Positions 1-8,215 of a DNA stretch of 64,000 bases are shown piece after piece. A program made the position numbers and the translations under genes. The notes beneath the pieces are model-generated. The model was not told where the DNA came from and searched no databases. It worked only from the letters and a program-made list of their open reading frames with translations. The stretch is from Bacillota bacterium (GTDB lineage: Bacteria; Bacillota; Clostridia; DSM-8532). Within the stretch, counting starts at the first letter, position 1. Each line of letters opens with the position of its first letter. The DNA lies in the NCBI GenBank assembly GCA_023411795.1, contig JAEYOK010000045.1, forward strand, positions 62,001 to 126,000, given 5' to 3'.

Positions 1-76
1 CTGTAATTTATATACATGCTGATTCCTGTAGAGGGGCAACATGAAAGTATCTAACGATAAATTTATCACTGATTAT

Positions 77-90
77 ATCAGATGATATCA
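77..90. promoter_or_regulatory. possible autoregulatory operator of the GntR gene
   Basis: ATCAGATGATATCA lies directly in front of the ribosome binding site of the GntR gene. It shares the ATCAGA half-site with the ATCAGACAAT motifs at the promoters of both metabolic islands. It could be an autoregulatory site; this rests on similarity only. Confidence 0.35.
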
Positions 91-101
91 TGGAGGTTAA
101 T

Positions 102-815
102 ATGTTACCTATTAAAAAGACTTCAATTGTTAATCAAGTTGTCGAGAGCCTTATTGAATATATTCAGAATGAAAAGCTTACCTTTGACAGTAAACTGCCC
201 ACTGAATATGTCCTTTGTGAGCAACTTAATGTGTCCCGCTCATCCCTGCGTGAGGCATATAGAATTTTGCAGACTCAGGGTTATATCACCATTAAGCCGG
301 GCAGGGGAGCCTTTGTTTCAAGCCCTCTTTTAAACGATGACCACGCATACCGAAGCCAATGGTTTAACAAAAACAAAATTAGGTATCTGGATCTACTTGA
401 GGTTCGTACGGCTTTGGAAATTCAAGCCGCCAGATCGGCTGCCAACCGCATCAGTGAAGAAGAGCTCTCACTATTAAAAGAAAATCTTGACGAGTTCAAG
501 GCCCTTATGGATAAACCGGACGCATCGGAAAGATTAGCTGAGCTAGACGAAGAGTTCCATGATATTGTTATTAAAAGCACAAGAAATAGCTTTCTTCAGG
601 ATATCAATCAGCTTATATCCGATGAAATCAGGATTTTCCGCTACACCATGATGAAAATCGAAAACCGTCGCGAAAACACATTTAATCCTCATAACAATAT
701 CTATAATGCCTTCCTTACCCATGATCCGGATAAGTGCGCCGAAGCCATGAGACAGCATCTTCATATGGCCGAAGAGGATATGGTTGAGCTAGCAAATCAG
801 CAAACCCAAGTTTAA
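102..815 (+). CDS. FadR-subfamily GntR transcriptional regulator
   Basis: This 237-residue protein is a FadR/FCD-type GntR regulator. The N-terminal winged helix holds the recognition segment VSRSSLREAYRILQTQGY. The C-terminal half is the helical FCD ligand domain, with acidic and His residues in EEFHDIVI and MRQHLHM that usually bind a metal or carboxylate. The start is placed at ATG 102 because GGAGG at 92-96 is correctly spaced for it; an ATG at 90 overlaps that ribosome site. It converges on the TRAP operon and is the obvious candidate regulator of it. A dyad TATCAGATGATATCA just before the start suggests autoregulation. The ligand is unknown, probably an organic or sugar acid. Confidence 0.9.
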   Translation: MLPIKKTSIVNQVVESLIEYIQNEKLTFDSKLPTEYVLCEQLNVSRSSLREAYRILQTQGYITIKPGRGAFVSSPLLNDDHAYRSQWFNKNKIRYLDLLEVRTALEIQAARSAANRISEEELSLLKENLDEFKALMDKPDASERLAELDEEFHDIVIKSTRNSFLQDINQLISDEIRIFRYTMMKIENRRENTFNPHNNIYNAFLTHDPDKCAEAMRQHLHMAEEDMVELANQQTQV

Positions 816-836
816 ATAATTAATCAGAAACCAAGG

Positions 837-878
837 AGCAGGGCCAAGCTAAAAAATAGTTTAGCCCTGCTTCTTTTA
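837..878 (+). terminator. terminator between convergent GntR gene and dctM
   Basis: AGCAGGGC and GCCCTGCT pair around an A-rich loop that can extend the stem, followed by TTCTTTTA. It ends the GntR transcript and may also act on the opposing dctM transcript. Confidence 0.7.
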
Positions 879-879
879 T

Positions 880-2172
880 CTATTCAATAAAGCCAAGAAG
901 CTTTGGTATGAGCAACACTACATCCGGAAAGAATGATAATACTGCAATTGTAACAAATCCCATGATGACGTATGGTATACTTGCCTTCACAACGTTTTCG
1001 AATTTTTCCTTTCCTACTCCCGCAACGGCATATAGAACAACACCTACGGGAGGAGTTACCAGCCCAATGGTCAGGTTTAGGATCATTAAAACGGCAAAAT
1101 GTATCGGATGAACACCCATGGCATATGCAATAGGAGCCAATATCGGAGCAAAGAGCAGCACCGCCGCTGATGTTTCCATCCACATTCCTACGAATATTAG
1201 AATTACATTAATGATAAACAGCATTAAATACTTATTATCTGTAATGCTCAAAAGGAAAGTAGCTATTTGATCGGGTATCTTTTCAGCGCTTATCGCCCAG
1301 GCGAACACTGCTGAAAGTGAGGTAATCAAAAACAGGTTAGCCGTATTCTGGGCTGCCGTCCATAAACACTCGGCTATTTGCTTAATGCTTATGTTTTTAA
1401 ATACAACAATCCCTATTATCAATGAGTAGAAGACTGCAACAGCTGCAGCTTCTGTGGGAGTTACAAAGCCGCAGGTTATGCCGACAAGAATAATCATCGG
1501 CATTACTAAAGCGATATATCCATTCTTCCTGAAATATCTTTTCTCTTCCTTAGTGTAGATTTTTTCATTCTTCGGAAGATTAAAGCGCTTAGCATTGATT
1601 TTTATATATAACATCTGGCTTAGGCCTATCAGTAATCCGGGCACAAGGCCGGCATAAAGCAAAGCTCCTACCGATAGGGACATTATCCCCGCATATAAAA
1701 TTGCAATATTACTGGGCGGAATCAATGGGCTTTGCATAGATGATCCGGCAGTCAGACCACACGCAAAAGCATTATCATAACCGTCTTCTCTCATGGCGTC
1801 AATTTCTATGCTTCCAAGACCGGCGACATCGGACAATGCAGCGCCGCTGATGCTGCCAAAAATAGTACTGCCGACAACATTAACATAGGCCAAACCACCG
1901 CGATATTTACCGAATCTTATTCTGACAAAGTCAAAAAGCTTTGAAGAAATTCCCGTCTTAACCATAATCTCAGCCGCCAGCACAAAAAGCGGAAGAGCCA
2001 TTAAGGTAAAGGAATTAATTCCCGAAAACATTCTAATAGGCATTACAGTTATATTCTGTGGGTTTGTCATTAAAATATAAATCAAGGTGGTTCCGCCGAT
2101 AGAAAAAGCTATGGGAACACCGATTATAATGGTGAAAATCAGTATAGTTGTCGCAATAGCAAATTCAAGCAT
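880..2172 (-). CDS. dctM: TRAP transporter large permease subunit DctM
   Basis: This 430-residue, very hydrophobic protein has about a dozen membrane segments and is the channel subunit of a tripartite ATP-independent periplasmic (TRAP) transporter, driving substrate uptake with an ion gradient. Family-typical stretches include SGAALSDVAGLGSIEIDAM and the glycine/proline-rich GLVTPPVGVVLYAVAG near the C-terminus. Its start overlaps the end of dctQ by 8 bases, so the two are translationally coupled. Third gene of the dctP-dctQ-dctM order. Substrates of this family are mostly carboxylates such as C4-dicarboxylates, sugar acids and keto acids; the neighbouring lyase and dehydrogenase suggest a hydroxy/keto acid. 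Confidence 0.93.
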   Translation of the reverse strand: MLEFAIATTILIFTIIIGVPIAFSIGGTTLIYILMTNPQNITVMPIRMFSGINSFTLMALPLFVLAAEIMVKTGISSKLFDFVRIRFGKYRGGLAYVNVVGSTIFGSISGAALSDVAGLGSIEIDAMREDGYDNAFACGLTAGSSMQSPLIPPSNIAILYAGIMSLSVGALLYAGLVPGLLIGLSQMLYIKINAKRFNLPKNEKIYTKEEKRYFRKNGYIALVMPMIILVGITCGFVTPTEAAAVAVFYSLIIGIVVFKNISIKQIAECLWTAAQNTANLFLITSLSAVFAWAISAEKIPDQIATFLLSITDNKYLMLFIINVILIFVGMWMETSAAVLLFAPILAPIAYAMGVHPIHFAVLMILNLTIGLVTPPVGVVLYAVAGVGKEKFENVVKASIPYVIMGFVTIAVLSFFPDVVLLIPKLLGFIE

Positions 2173-2668
2173 TCGGTTCCCCTCCTTTGTAGAATTCTTT
2201 TATTATTACACCAATCAGTTGCAGTGACATTAATACACAACCAATAATAATTGAAAGCTGAGGAACAAGCATAGGTATATTCATAGTAGCACTCATCTGG
2301 CGGCTTCCAACGGTCGGGAATACCTTATATCCCAAAATACCTATTGTAATAATGAATGCCAGCACAGCCACCTTAATAAGTACTGACATAGCTTTTTGAA
2401 ATCCCTTAGGGAATTTATTAATAAACATGTCAACATTTATATTGTTCCATTTTTTAATACCTGAGCTTGCACCTATAAACGAAAGGTAAATCATTAGATA
2501 ACGGGCCAGCTCCTCGGTCCAGGGTGGAGATGAAACCGGAAGCAGCCTTGTAAACACTTGTAGTAAAACAACGGCAAACATAGCTCCCGTCAGGACAATG
2601 CAGACCCATTTCACCACAGAGTCCAAAAAGTCCAGAAAGTCAAAGAACGCATCCACAATTGATGACAT
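2165..2668 (-). CDS. dctQ: TRAP transporter small permease subunit DctQ
   Basis: A 167-residue membrane protein with four predicted helices that forms the integral membrane complex with DctM. The typical DctQ pattern PWTEELARYLMIYLSFIGA is present. The start at ATG 2668 is chosen because AAGGAG stands seven bases upstream; the longer open frame reaches back through the upstream hairpin and lacks a ribosome site. It follows dctP after about 170 bases that contain a strong hairpin, and overlaps dctM. Confidence 0.9.
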   Translation of the reverse strand: MSSIVDAFFDFLDFLDSVVKWVCIVLTGAMFAVVLLQVFTRLLPVSSPPWTEELARYLMIYLSFIGASSGIKKWNNINVDMFINKFPKGFQKAMSVLIKVAVLAFIITIGILGYKVFPTVGSRQMSATMNIPMLVPQLSIIIGCVLMSLQLIGVIIKEFYKGGEPNA

Positions 2669-2722
2669 TTTATCACTCCTTCTTTGAAATACGGGCCTTT
2701 GTCTTAGCTTATTATTTAAAAA

Positions 2723-2765
2723 GCCGCCATCTAAAATCAAATTAGCTAAGATCCAGAATGGCGGC
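2723..2765 (-). terminator. intra-operon hairpin between dctP and dctQ
   Basis: GCCGCCAT pairs with ATGGCGGC, and on the minus strand the stem is followed by TTTTTAAATAA. It lies after dctP and before dctQM. It probably works as a partial terminator or RNA-stabilising hairpin that lets the binding protein be made in excess over the membrane subunits. Confidence 0.65.
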
Positions 2766-2837
2766 TTTTCTTAAATGGGTTCAGTCACGATACTAAACTT
2801 TGACCGCGTATTAAATGACATTAATTACTCTTATGTA

Positions 2838-4076
2838 TTAGGATTTTTTCTTTTTTCTTGTTAAAACAAACGCAACTATCAATACAACTACAACGCCTAG
2901 AATAATATATAAGGTGGTGTTGTTGGAGGTCTTTGTATTATTGTTGTTTGAAGGTGTCGGATTTGATGATGATCCGGGATTTGTGGAAGTTGTTCCATCA
3001 ACCTTTGTTGCAGCAGGAGGTACTCCGGTTCCTACTTTTCCCGATTCAACCAAAGCTAGCAACTCATCAACGTAGTTGGCATCAATATTTTCCTTTAACC
3101 ATTTAATAGCAGGTGCCTGAGCGATTTTAAAGGTTTCCATTTCTTCAGCTGTAGGAGCGTATACATTACAACCGGAAGCCTTCAATGTGTCTATAGCAAA
3201 AGATTCAGCGTAACGAACAGTACCGCGGGCAGCAAAGGAAGCTTCACGTCCTGCCATCAAGCAAGATTCCTGGTCTTCCTTGCTCAAGCTTTGGAACCAG
3301 TCTTCGCTGATGGTTAAGAATGCCATTCCTAGAAGGTGTCCATCAAGAGTTACATGAGGTTGAACCTCTTGCAGAGATGCACCCAGCATTGTGACAGCGG
3401 AGTTCTCCTGACCGTCAACAACCTTTGTCTGAAGAGCGCTATAGAGCTCAAGGAAGGCAATAGGTGTAGGAGATGCGCCGAGAGCTTTAACTATTTCCAT
3501 ATGAACAGGAATATCCATGGTACGAATTTTTAGACCCTTCATATCATCGGCTGTCTTTACCTGCTTTTTGCTGTTTGTGAAGTTTCTGTATCCGCCGTTA
3601 TCATATGAACCGATAATTCTTAATTTTGATGTCTTTGCCATATCCTCAAAGAGTTTCTGACCAAATTCGCCGTCAAGGATATCATATGCTGTTAATGCAC
3701 TATCAAAAAGATATGGTATTGAGAAAACTTGAATATTCTTATAGAAAGGAGCTAAGGCACCATCAGCAGGTGTTCCACCCTGTAATGTACCGGAGAGCAT
3801 TTGCTCCAAATTGGAAGCAGCATCTCCCAGCGTACCATAGGGATAAAGCTCAACAACATATTTTCCTGAGGTATACTTTTCAAATGCTCCCTTAAAGGCC
3901 AGCATTGCTGCATAAGAAGGATGATAAATAGTCATATCACCGATTTTTAAAGTAGGAGCATCGGTAAATGCTATTTTTACAACTTGTGGTTCGGCTGCAA
4001 ATGAAAAGGTCATCGGCACCATAATCATCGCAATAGTTAATATCATCACTACTAGCTTCTTAAGTGTCAATTTCAT
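2838..4076 (-). CDS. dctP: TRAP substrate-binding protein DctP with C-terminal membrane anchor
   Basis: A 412-residue extracytoplasmic solute receptor of the DctP family. It has a signal peptide (residues 1-27, ending SFA|AEP) with no lipobox cysteine, followed by the DctP fold with the signature GLKIRTMDIPVHMEIVKALG; the Arg in this segment normally binds the substrate carboxylate. Unusually, the protein ends in a Ser/Thr/Asn/Pro-rich linker, a hydrophobic helix (LYIILGVVVVLIVAFVL) and the basic tail TRKKKKS. It therefore looks tethered by its C-terminus instead of by an N-terminal lipid. The ribosome site AAGGAGG is strong. First gene of the dctPQM set, just downstream of the dehydrogenase gene. 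Confidence 0.92.
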   Translation of the reverse strand: MKLTLKKLVVMILTIAMIMVPMTFSFAAEPQVVKIAFTDAPTLKIGDMTIYHPSYAAMLAFKGAFEKYTSGKYVVELYPYGTLGDAASNLEQMLSGTLQGGTPADGALAPFYKNIQVFSIPYLFDSALTAYDILDGEFGQKLFEDMAKTSKLRIIGSYDNGGYRNFTNSKKQVKTADDMKGLKIRTMDIPVHMEIVKALGASPTPIAFLELYSALQTKVVDGQENSAVTMLGASLQEVQPHVTLDGHLLGMAFLTISEDWFQSLSKEDQESCLMAGREASFAARGTVRYAESFAIDTLKASGCNVYAPTAEEMETFKIAQAPAIKWLKENIDANYVDELLALVESGKVGTGVPPAATKVDGTTSTNPGSSSNPTPSNNNNTKTSNNTTLYIILGVVVVLIVAFVLTRKKKKS

Positions 4077-4133
4077 GATAGTCCTCCTTCAATATAACCT
4101 ACATATTATAGTTGATTGTTTTAATTAGCATCC

Positions 4134-5216
4134 TTATCTAATCCTGTTGAAATTTTCCCTTATTTTGTTCTGCATATCAAGGTCAGATATACCCATATTG
4201 GAGAAAATGTAGTTAAAGATACATTCCATATTTTCTTCCGTATCTTCAATACCTAAATCACTCAGTTTTGTAGGGGTGCCTATTTGCTTTAAGAAATCCA
4301 CTGTTTCCTTAATCTGTTCTTCCGAATAACCATTTGTTCCCATCTGAACAGGTATTCCACAGGAAACGATTTCCCCATGAAGGTTCTTTGCGCGTTGAGG
4401 TTTAAACAAAGTACAAACACAATCGTAAAATGAGTGTGCGATGGCCAACTGTTTTCCTCCACTTGCAAGAGCAGAAACCATGCCGGTCAGAACGATATTG
4501 GTACAGAGAATATCCTCCATAACGGCTGATGCTTTTTCATTTCTTACGTCCTCAAGTGCTTCAAGACCTGATGTTAAATATTTTTGAGTATTGAACTTTG
4601 CTACATCCAGGGCTAAAGAAGGTAAAACCGATTTTTCCCAATCTGTCGAATAAATCATACTGAAATCAACCTCGGGAAATTTGGCCATTGCATCTGCAAT
4701 ACCTGATGCAAACATTCTTGGTGGACAATTTTTTGCAATAATCTCTGTGTCTACTATTACCGCAGCCACTTCCTGTTCAGTGAAGACTGAGCAAATTGTT
4801 GATCCCGTATCATCATACATGACACAAAGGGTAACATATGCTGCACAGGTAGCAGCCGATGTAGGAACAGTGATACAGCGGATACCTAATTGGTTGGCTG
4901 TCCATTTAGCTGTATCTAGACATTTACCACCTCCCATACCGATAATAAGTTCAGCTCCGTATTTTCCCGCTTCGGCTTTTATTGCGTTAACATTTGACTC
5001 AGAACAATAACCTTCAAACGGGTGTACTTGAAAATTAACTCCATAATTTTGAAGACTCTCGGAAACAGCTTTGCCAAATTTCTCCCAAGGGGTCTTACCT
5101 GCCACTATTAGGGCTTTCTGCCCAAAATACATAGCTTCTTTGCCAACCTGGCTAATAGCTCCCGGACATTGAATGTATCTTCCAGAACCCAGCATAACAG
5201 GGGAACCGTTTCTCAT
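4134..5216 (-). CDS. glycerol dehydrogenase-family (iron-type) alcohol dehydrogenase
   Basis: This 360-residue protein belongs to the GldA branch of the group III, metal-dependent alcohol dehydrogenases. It has the NAD-binding glycine run GMGGGKCLDTAK, the segment TVPTSAATCAAYV, and candidate metal ligands Asp in GIADAMAKFPE and His in IAHSFYD and LHGEI. ATG 5216 is preferred: a GTG 12 bases upstream would overlap the AAGGAG ribosome site. Located 57 bases ahead of dctP, it probably shares its transcript. It could oxidise or reduce a hydroxy/keto acid or polyol imported by the TRAP system; glycerol itself is not implied. Confidence 0.8.
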   Translation of the reverse strand: MRNGSPVMLGSGRYIQCPGAISQVGKEAMYFGQKALIVAGKTPWEKFGKAVSESLQNYGVNFQVHPFEGYCSESNVNAIKAEAGKYGAELIIGMGGGKCLDTAKWTANQLGIRCITVPTSAATCAAYVTLCVMYDDTGSTICSVFTEQEVAAVIVDTEIIAKNCPPRMFASGIADAMAKFPEVDFSMIYSTDWEKSVLPSLALDVAKFNTQKYLTSGLEALEDVRNEKASAVMEDILCTNIVLTGMVSALASGGKQLAIAHSFYDCVCTLFKPQRAKNLHGEIVSCGIPVQMGTNGYSEEQIKETVDFLKQIGTPTKLSDLGIEDTEENMECIFNYIFSNMGISDLDMQNKIRENFNRIR

Positions 5217-5340
5217 TCTACAGCTCACTCCTTACCTGGAAGAGTTGATAATTGCCTTTGCCGATGCAATTGATACTCTCCGTGTTGTAATGGTTTGCCC
5301 TCAAACATTCCAAAAAATTCCGTTTGAGTGACAGTATGAC

Positions 5341-5353
5341 ATCAGACAATCTA
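5341..5353. promoter_or_regulatory. operator-like motif ATCAGACAATCTA (TRAP operon leader)
   Basis: ATCAGACAATCT occurs here and, on the other strand, at the start of the DapA-like gene transcript (6553-6566). It is also found as ATCAGACAAT in front of the liv operon. It lies downstream of the putative promoter, where a bound GntR-type repressor could block transcription. Confidence 0.55.
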
Positions 5354-5391
5354 CATTAGTTTTAATTTGATTATTTTGAATCCATAAATAT

Positions 5392-5420
5392 ATTCTACGT
5401 TATATTGTATATAATTTCAA
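5392..5420 (-). promoter_or_regulatory. promoter of the dehydrogenase-dctPQM operon
   Basis: On the minus strand TTGAAA (5415-5420) is followed after 17 bases by TAGAAT (5392-5397), a fair sigma-A promoter pointing at the dehydrogenase gene. The operator-like ATCAGACAAT lies about 40 bases downstream. Inferred from sequence only. Confidence 0.5.
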
Positions 5421-5578
5421 TAGTGGCAACTTGATTATTTATATATTTTGCACAATTCAGATTTAACCAGATCCATGCAAGTGGGTTGAGAACCTCTCCG
5501 GTATTACCGAAGAGGCCCTCAATACCATGATGTTATCATTCTGCCTACATGCTGTTGCTTGAATGTAGTACTTTTTGA

Positions 5579-6496
5579 TTAGATTTTGCCTATTTCCACT
5601 AATATACTCTTTATAACCTCTAATTCCTCAGCAGTTATTGGTGCCAATGGTCTTCTTGCGGGACCGACTTTAATACCTGTGACCATCTCTATAGCAGGTC
5701 TTAAAATTGAGTTTGGAAGTATCCTTCCGTTTTGTCCACAAGCCTTACAGAATCTATAGAGCGGAACAAAGAGTTCTTTTGCCTTTTGGTTATCGCCCTT
5801 TTCGAAGCTTTCGAATATAGAACGGATGTCATGTCCAAAAATATGAGCTCCGCCGCTTACGATACCCATTGCTCCCTGTACGACTGTAGGAAGAAGCATA
5901 ATATCGTCACCGTTAAATACAAGGAAATCAGGATCTACATCTTGTGTAGCAAGGAAATAATCGGTAACCTGGGTAGGATTAACTCCTGCTTCATCCTTGA
6001 TACCAACTATATTTTCTATTGCAGCCAGTTTTCCTACTGTCGAAGCTTCCAAATTAGTTCCGACAAAAATAGGAATATTGTAAAGAAGAATCTTTGCTTT
6101 TGTGTTCTCTGCAAGGGTCTTGTAATGAAGATACAGGCCATCTTGAGTTGGTTTATTATAAAATGGAGCTACTACCATACAAAGCTCGATACCTAATTCT
6201 ACTGCTTTATTTGTCAGTGCTATGGTCTCTTTGGTAGATGCGCATCCGGTACCAGCCACGATTGGTTTTCTACCATTTACTGCTTTAACAGCTGTTTCCA
6301 TCAATTTTACTCTTTCCTCAAAAGTAAGAAGGACGGCTTCACCGGTTGTACCTGTAACTATAAAGGTGTCACATAAATTGTTTTTAATTAAATATTCTAT
6401 TAGCTCGGCATACTTATCATAATCTACCTCTTCATTTTCTTTATAAGGTGTTACCAATGGTAATAGAATCTTTCCGTATTTTTCTCTAAGTGTCAT
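5579..6496 (-). CDS. DapA/N-acetylneuraminate lyase-family aldolase or dehydratase
   Basis: A 305-residue (beta/alpha)8 barrel of the dihydrodipicolinate synthase superfamily. It has GTTGE (49-53), the catalytic Tyr139 in YNIP and the Schiff-base Lys167 in VGIKDEAG. True DapA enzymes carry an Arg just after the YNxP motif to hold the second carboxylate; here the segment is IPIFVGTNL with no Arg, and no lysine-biosynthesis genes are nearby. It is better called a DapA-like pyruvate- or keto-acid lyase/dehydratase. ATG 6496 follows a GGAGGAG ribosome site. It has its own promoter and operator, and lies upstream of the dehydrogenase-TRAP operon. Confidence 0.85.
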   Translation of the reverse strand: MTLREKYGKILLPLVTPYKENEEVDYDKYAELIEYLIKNNLCDTFIVTGTTGEAVLLTFEERVKLMETAVKAVNGRKPIVAGTGCASTKETIALTNKAVELGIELCMVVAPFYNKPTQDGLYLHYKTLAENTKAKILLYNIPIFVGTNLEASTVGKLAAIENIVGIKDEAGVNPTQVTDYFLATQDVDPDFLVFNGDDIMLLPTVVQGAMGIVSGGAHIFGHDIRSIFESFEKGDNQKAKELFVPLYRFCKACGQNGRILPNSILRPAIEMVTGIKVGPARRPLAPITAEELEVIKSILVEIGKI

Positions 6497-6550
6497 AACA
6501 ATTTCTCCTCCATTAATATCACACTGCGGCAACAGTGTTTGTGATGCCCT

Positions 6551-6599
6551 GTCAGATTGTCTGATGTCTTATTATATCAAGTGTACATTTTCCCGTCAA
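6551..6599 (-). promoter_or_regulatory. promoter plus operator of the DapA-like gene
   Basis: On the minus strand TTGACG (6594-6599), a 17-base spacer and TATAAT (6571-6576) form a near-consensus sigma-A promoter. Directly after it comes the dyad TCAGA-caa-TCTGA (6552-6564), positioned at the transcription start, as expected for a repressor site. The motif matches those of the TRAP and liv loci. Confidence 0.75.
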
Positions 6600-6628
6600 C
6601 AGCTTTTAAGTTTTTAGTTTTTTTGCAC

Positions 6629-6655
6629 AAAAAGATCCGCTCACATTGAGCGGAT
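6629..6655 (-). terminator. terminator downstream of ypeB
   Basis: ATCCGCTC-aatgt-GAGCGGAT is followed on the minus strand by CTTTTTGTG. It is a normal intrinsic terminator for the sleB-ypeB transcript. Confidence 0.8.
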
Positions 6656-6696
6656 TAGTCAATTTGTAGAAATTTTAACGATGTCTGTATACAAAT

Positions 6697-6735
6697 ATGT
6701 CAGACAGTGCGAAAACTTTTCCCACTGTCTGACAT
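6697..6735 (-). repeat. 13-bp perfect hairpin immediately after ypeB
   Basis: ATGTCAGACAGTG pairs perfectly with CACTGTCTGACAT around a 13-base loop, eight bases after the ypeB stop. There is no good T run, so it may stabilise the 3' end or serve as a first, weaker terminator. Its arms resemble the GTCAGACA operator half-site, which may be chance. Confidence 0.6.
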
Positions 6736-6742
6736 ACACACT

Positions 6743-8173
6743 TTACATTGTCAAAATGCCTTCTTCAGAATTAATAATTATAAGAACCTGCTCTTCTTTA
6801 CCTGTATTGGCATTTATATAGACCAAAAAGTCTCTATCTTCGAGCTTACCTGTAAATTCGTAACATAAAATCTCTGTTCCGTAATTTGTCGGGATAAGTG
6901 CCAGACCTGATGACTTGATGTTTTCTCCTTTTGTGACCAACTTCCTTGCTTGCTCTTGGGTGATTTTTGGAGTACCCAAATCCCTCTCTCTATGGTTCAT
7001 AAAGTAACCATTAGCCTCGAATCCTACTACCTCGCCATTATCTAGAGCTACTTTAACCTTAATCAGATCGGTGTAGTATGTGACACCATTTTCAGTATAA
7101 GCGTAATTAATGGTCGCAATACCGTCATTTTGCAGATAATAAGATTGCTTCATATTTTTATAATTACGTTCCTCTAAAAACTTATTTCCTATATCCATTG
7201 CCTTATTGATATCAATAGTTTTATCACCGATTTCCCTATTATAGAGGAACCAGATTACATGTCCGCCAATTACTGATACATCAGCCTCCGCTACACTGTT
7301 CTTCTTGTTTCCTCCAAGTGTCATCTGGAAATTGTAAGTGTTAATAATACCATTGTTATTGTCAGCAAGTTTTTGAATGTTCTCAATTTTGTCATTGCCC
7401 ATAAATTTATCCAAATTGCTTATGGCCTGGTTTTCAGTCACTTTTTCACCTGTTAAGCCCAAGGCTTTTTTGTTCTGCAAATGCTCGGAATATGGTCCGT
7501 CATAAATAAGTGTGGGCATCTCTTCAAAACCAGCATTAACGCTTGAAAATGATTTTGGCATATCTTCAGAGGCTTCTTTCATCTCTGACACTTCTTCTTT
7601 AGCAACATTCTCCCACTTCATGTTTCCGTTAATCAGGTCTCGGTACATCTCGCTGAGATCATCATCAAGACTTACAGAAAACTTGTGAAGATCTGCCAGA
7701 GTCTTTACCTGTTCCTCACTTATAGTTACGCCTGATCCGTTTTGCCTTGCTACTGTCTTTGATAAATCCGACACCTGGGTTAAAAACTTCTTCACGTTAG
7801 ATATTACTCCAACTGATAGGGGAAGCTGAGTCAGGCTGCTACTGGCTGCAGAAGCATCCCGCCATACTTCATTTAATGTCTCAGCAGTGAGTTCGGGCGA
7901 GGAAGTCATTCTGGCCTTCATAAGCATTAACTCCACATTTTGAACATAGCCTACCAACTCATTGAACGCTCTGTTATAAGAGTTATCAAGCTGCCTTCTC
8001 AACATTACCGCCCTATTATACTGATAAGCTCCAAAGATTGTTGTAGCCAACAGTATTGCAATAACAAGATTTTTAGCTCTGTTTCTTGCGTCAGATTCAT
8101 ATAATGCCCTAGTTTTTCTCTTATCCTTCTTCTCCAGCTCTTCTACATGTTTTGTTTCCATATCGTTACTCAT
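6743..8173 (-). CDS. ypeB: germination protein YpeB
   Basis: About 476 residues. YpeB is needed to place and stabilise the cortex-lytic enzyme SleB in the spore. It has a short charged N-terminus, one membrane segment (NLVIAILLATTIFGAYQYN), a long helical region with EMPTLIYDGPYSEHL, and a C-terminal half with PepSY-type repeats (IGGHVIWFLYNREIGD; DLIKVKVALDNGEVVGFEANGY). It lies directly after sleB, the usual pairing. The start is uncertain: a TTG at 8188 overlaps the only purine-rich site, so ATG 8173 is used and ATG 8161 is possible. Confidence 0.92.
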   Translation of the reverse strand: MSNDMETKHVEELEKKDKRKTRALYESDARNRAKNLVIAILLATTIFGAYQYNRAVMLRRQLDNSYNRAFNELVGYVQNVELMLMKARMTSSPELTAETLNEVWRDASAASSSLTQLPLSVGVISNVKKFLTQVSDLSKTVARQNGSGVTISEEQVKTLADLHKFSVSLDDDLSEMYRDLINGNMKWENVAKEEVSEMKEASEDMPKSFSSVNAGFEEMPTLIYDGPYSEHLQNKKALGLTGEKVTENQAISNLDKFMGNDKIENIQKLADNNNGIINTYNFQMTLGGNKKNSVAEADVSVIGGHVIWFLYNREIGDKTIDINKAMDIGNKFLEERNYKNMKQSYYLQNDGIATINYAYTENGVTYYTDLIKVKVALDNGEVVGFEANGYFMNHRERDLGTPKITQEQARKLVTKGENIKSSGLALIPTNYGTEILCYEFTGKLEDRDFLVYINANTGKEEQVLIIINSEEGILTM

Positions 8174-8215
8174 ATCCCGTATGCCCAACCTTTCTTTTTA
8201 AGCTTAATTATGGTT

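Larger units (their letters stand above)
5217..5578. other. 362-base intergenic region between dehydrogenase and DapA-like genes
   Basis: No gene is visible here. It holds the putative promoter and operator of the downstream operon and a compact hairpin at 5490-5512 (CCTCT-c-CGGT-att-ACCG-a-AGAGG) without a clear T run. The hairpin may terminate or attenuate read-through from the DapA-like gene. Confidence 0.5.

Noticed and set aside
2838..6496. Sialic acid uptake and lyase locus (TRAP plus NAL-like gene)
   Set aside because: No nanE, nanK or nagAB genes are present, and the lyase motifs do not single out N-acetylneuraminate.
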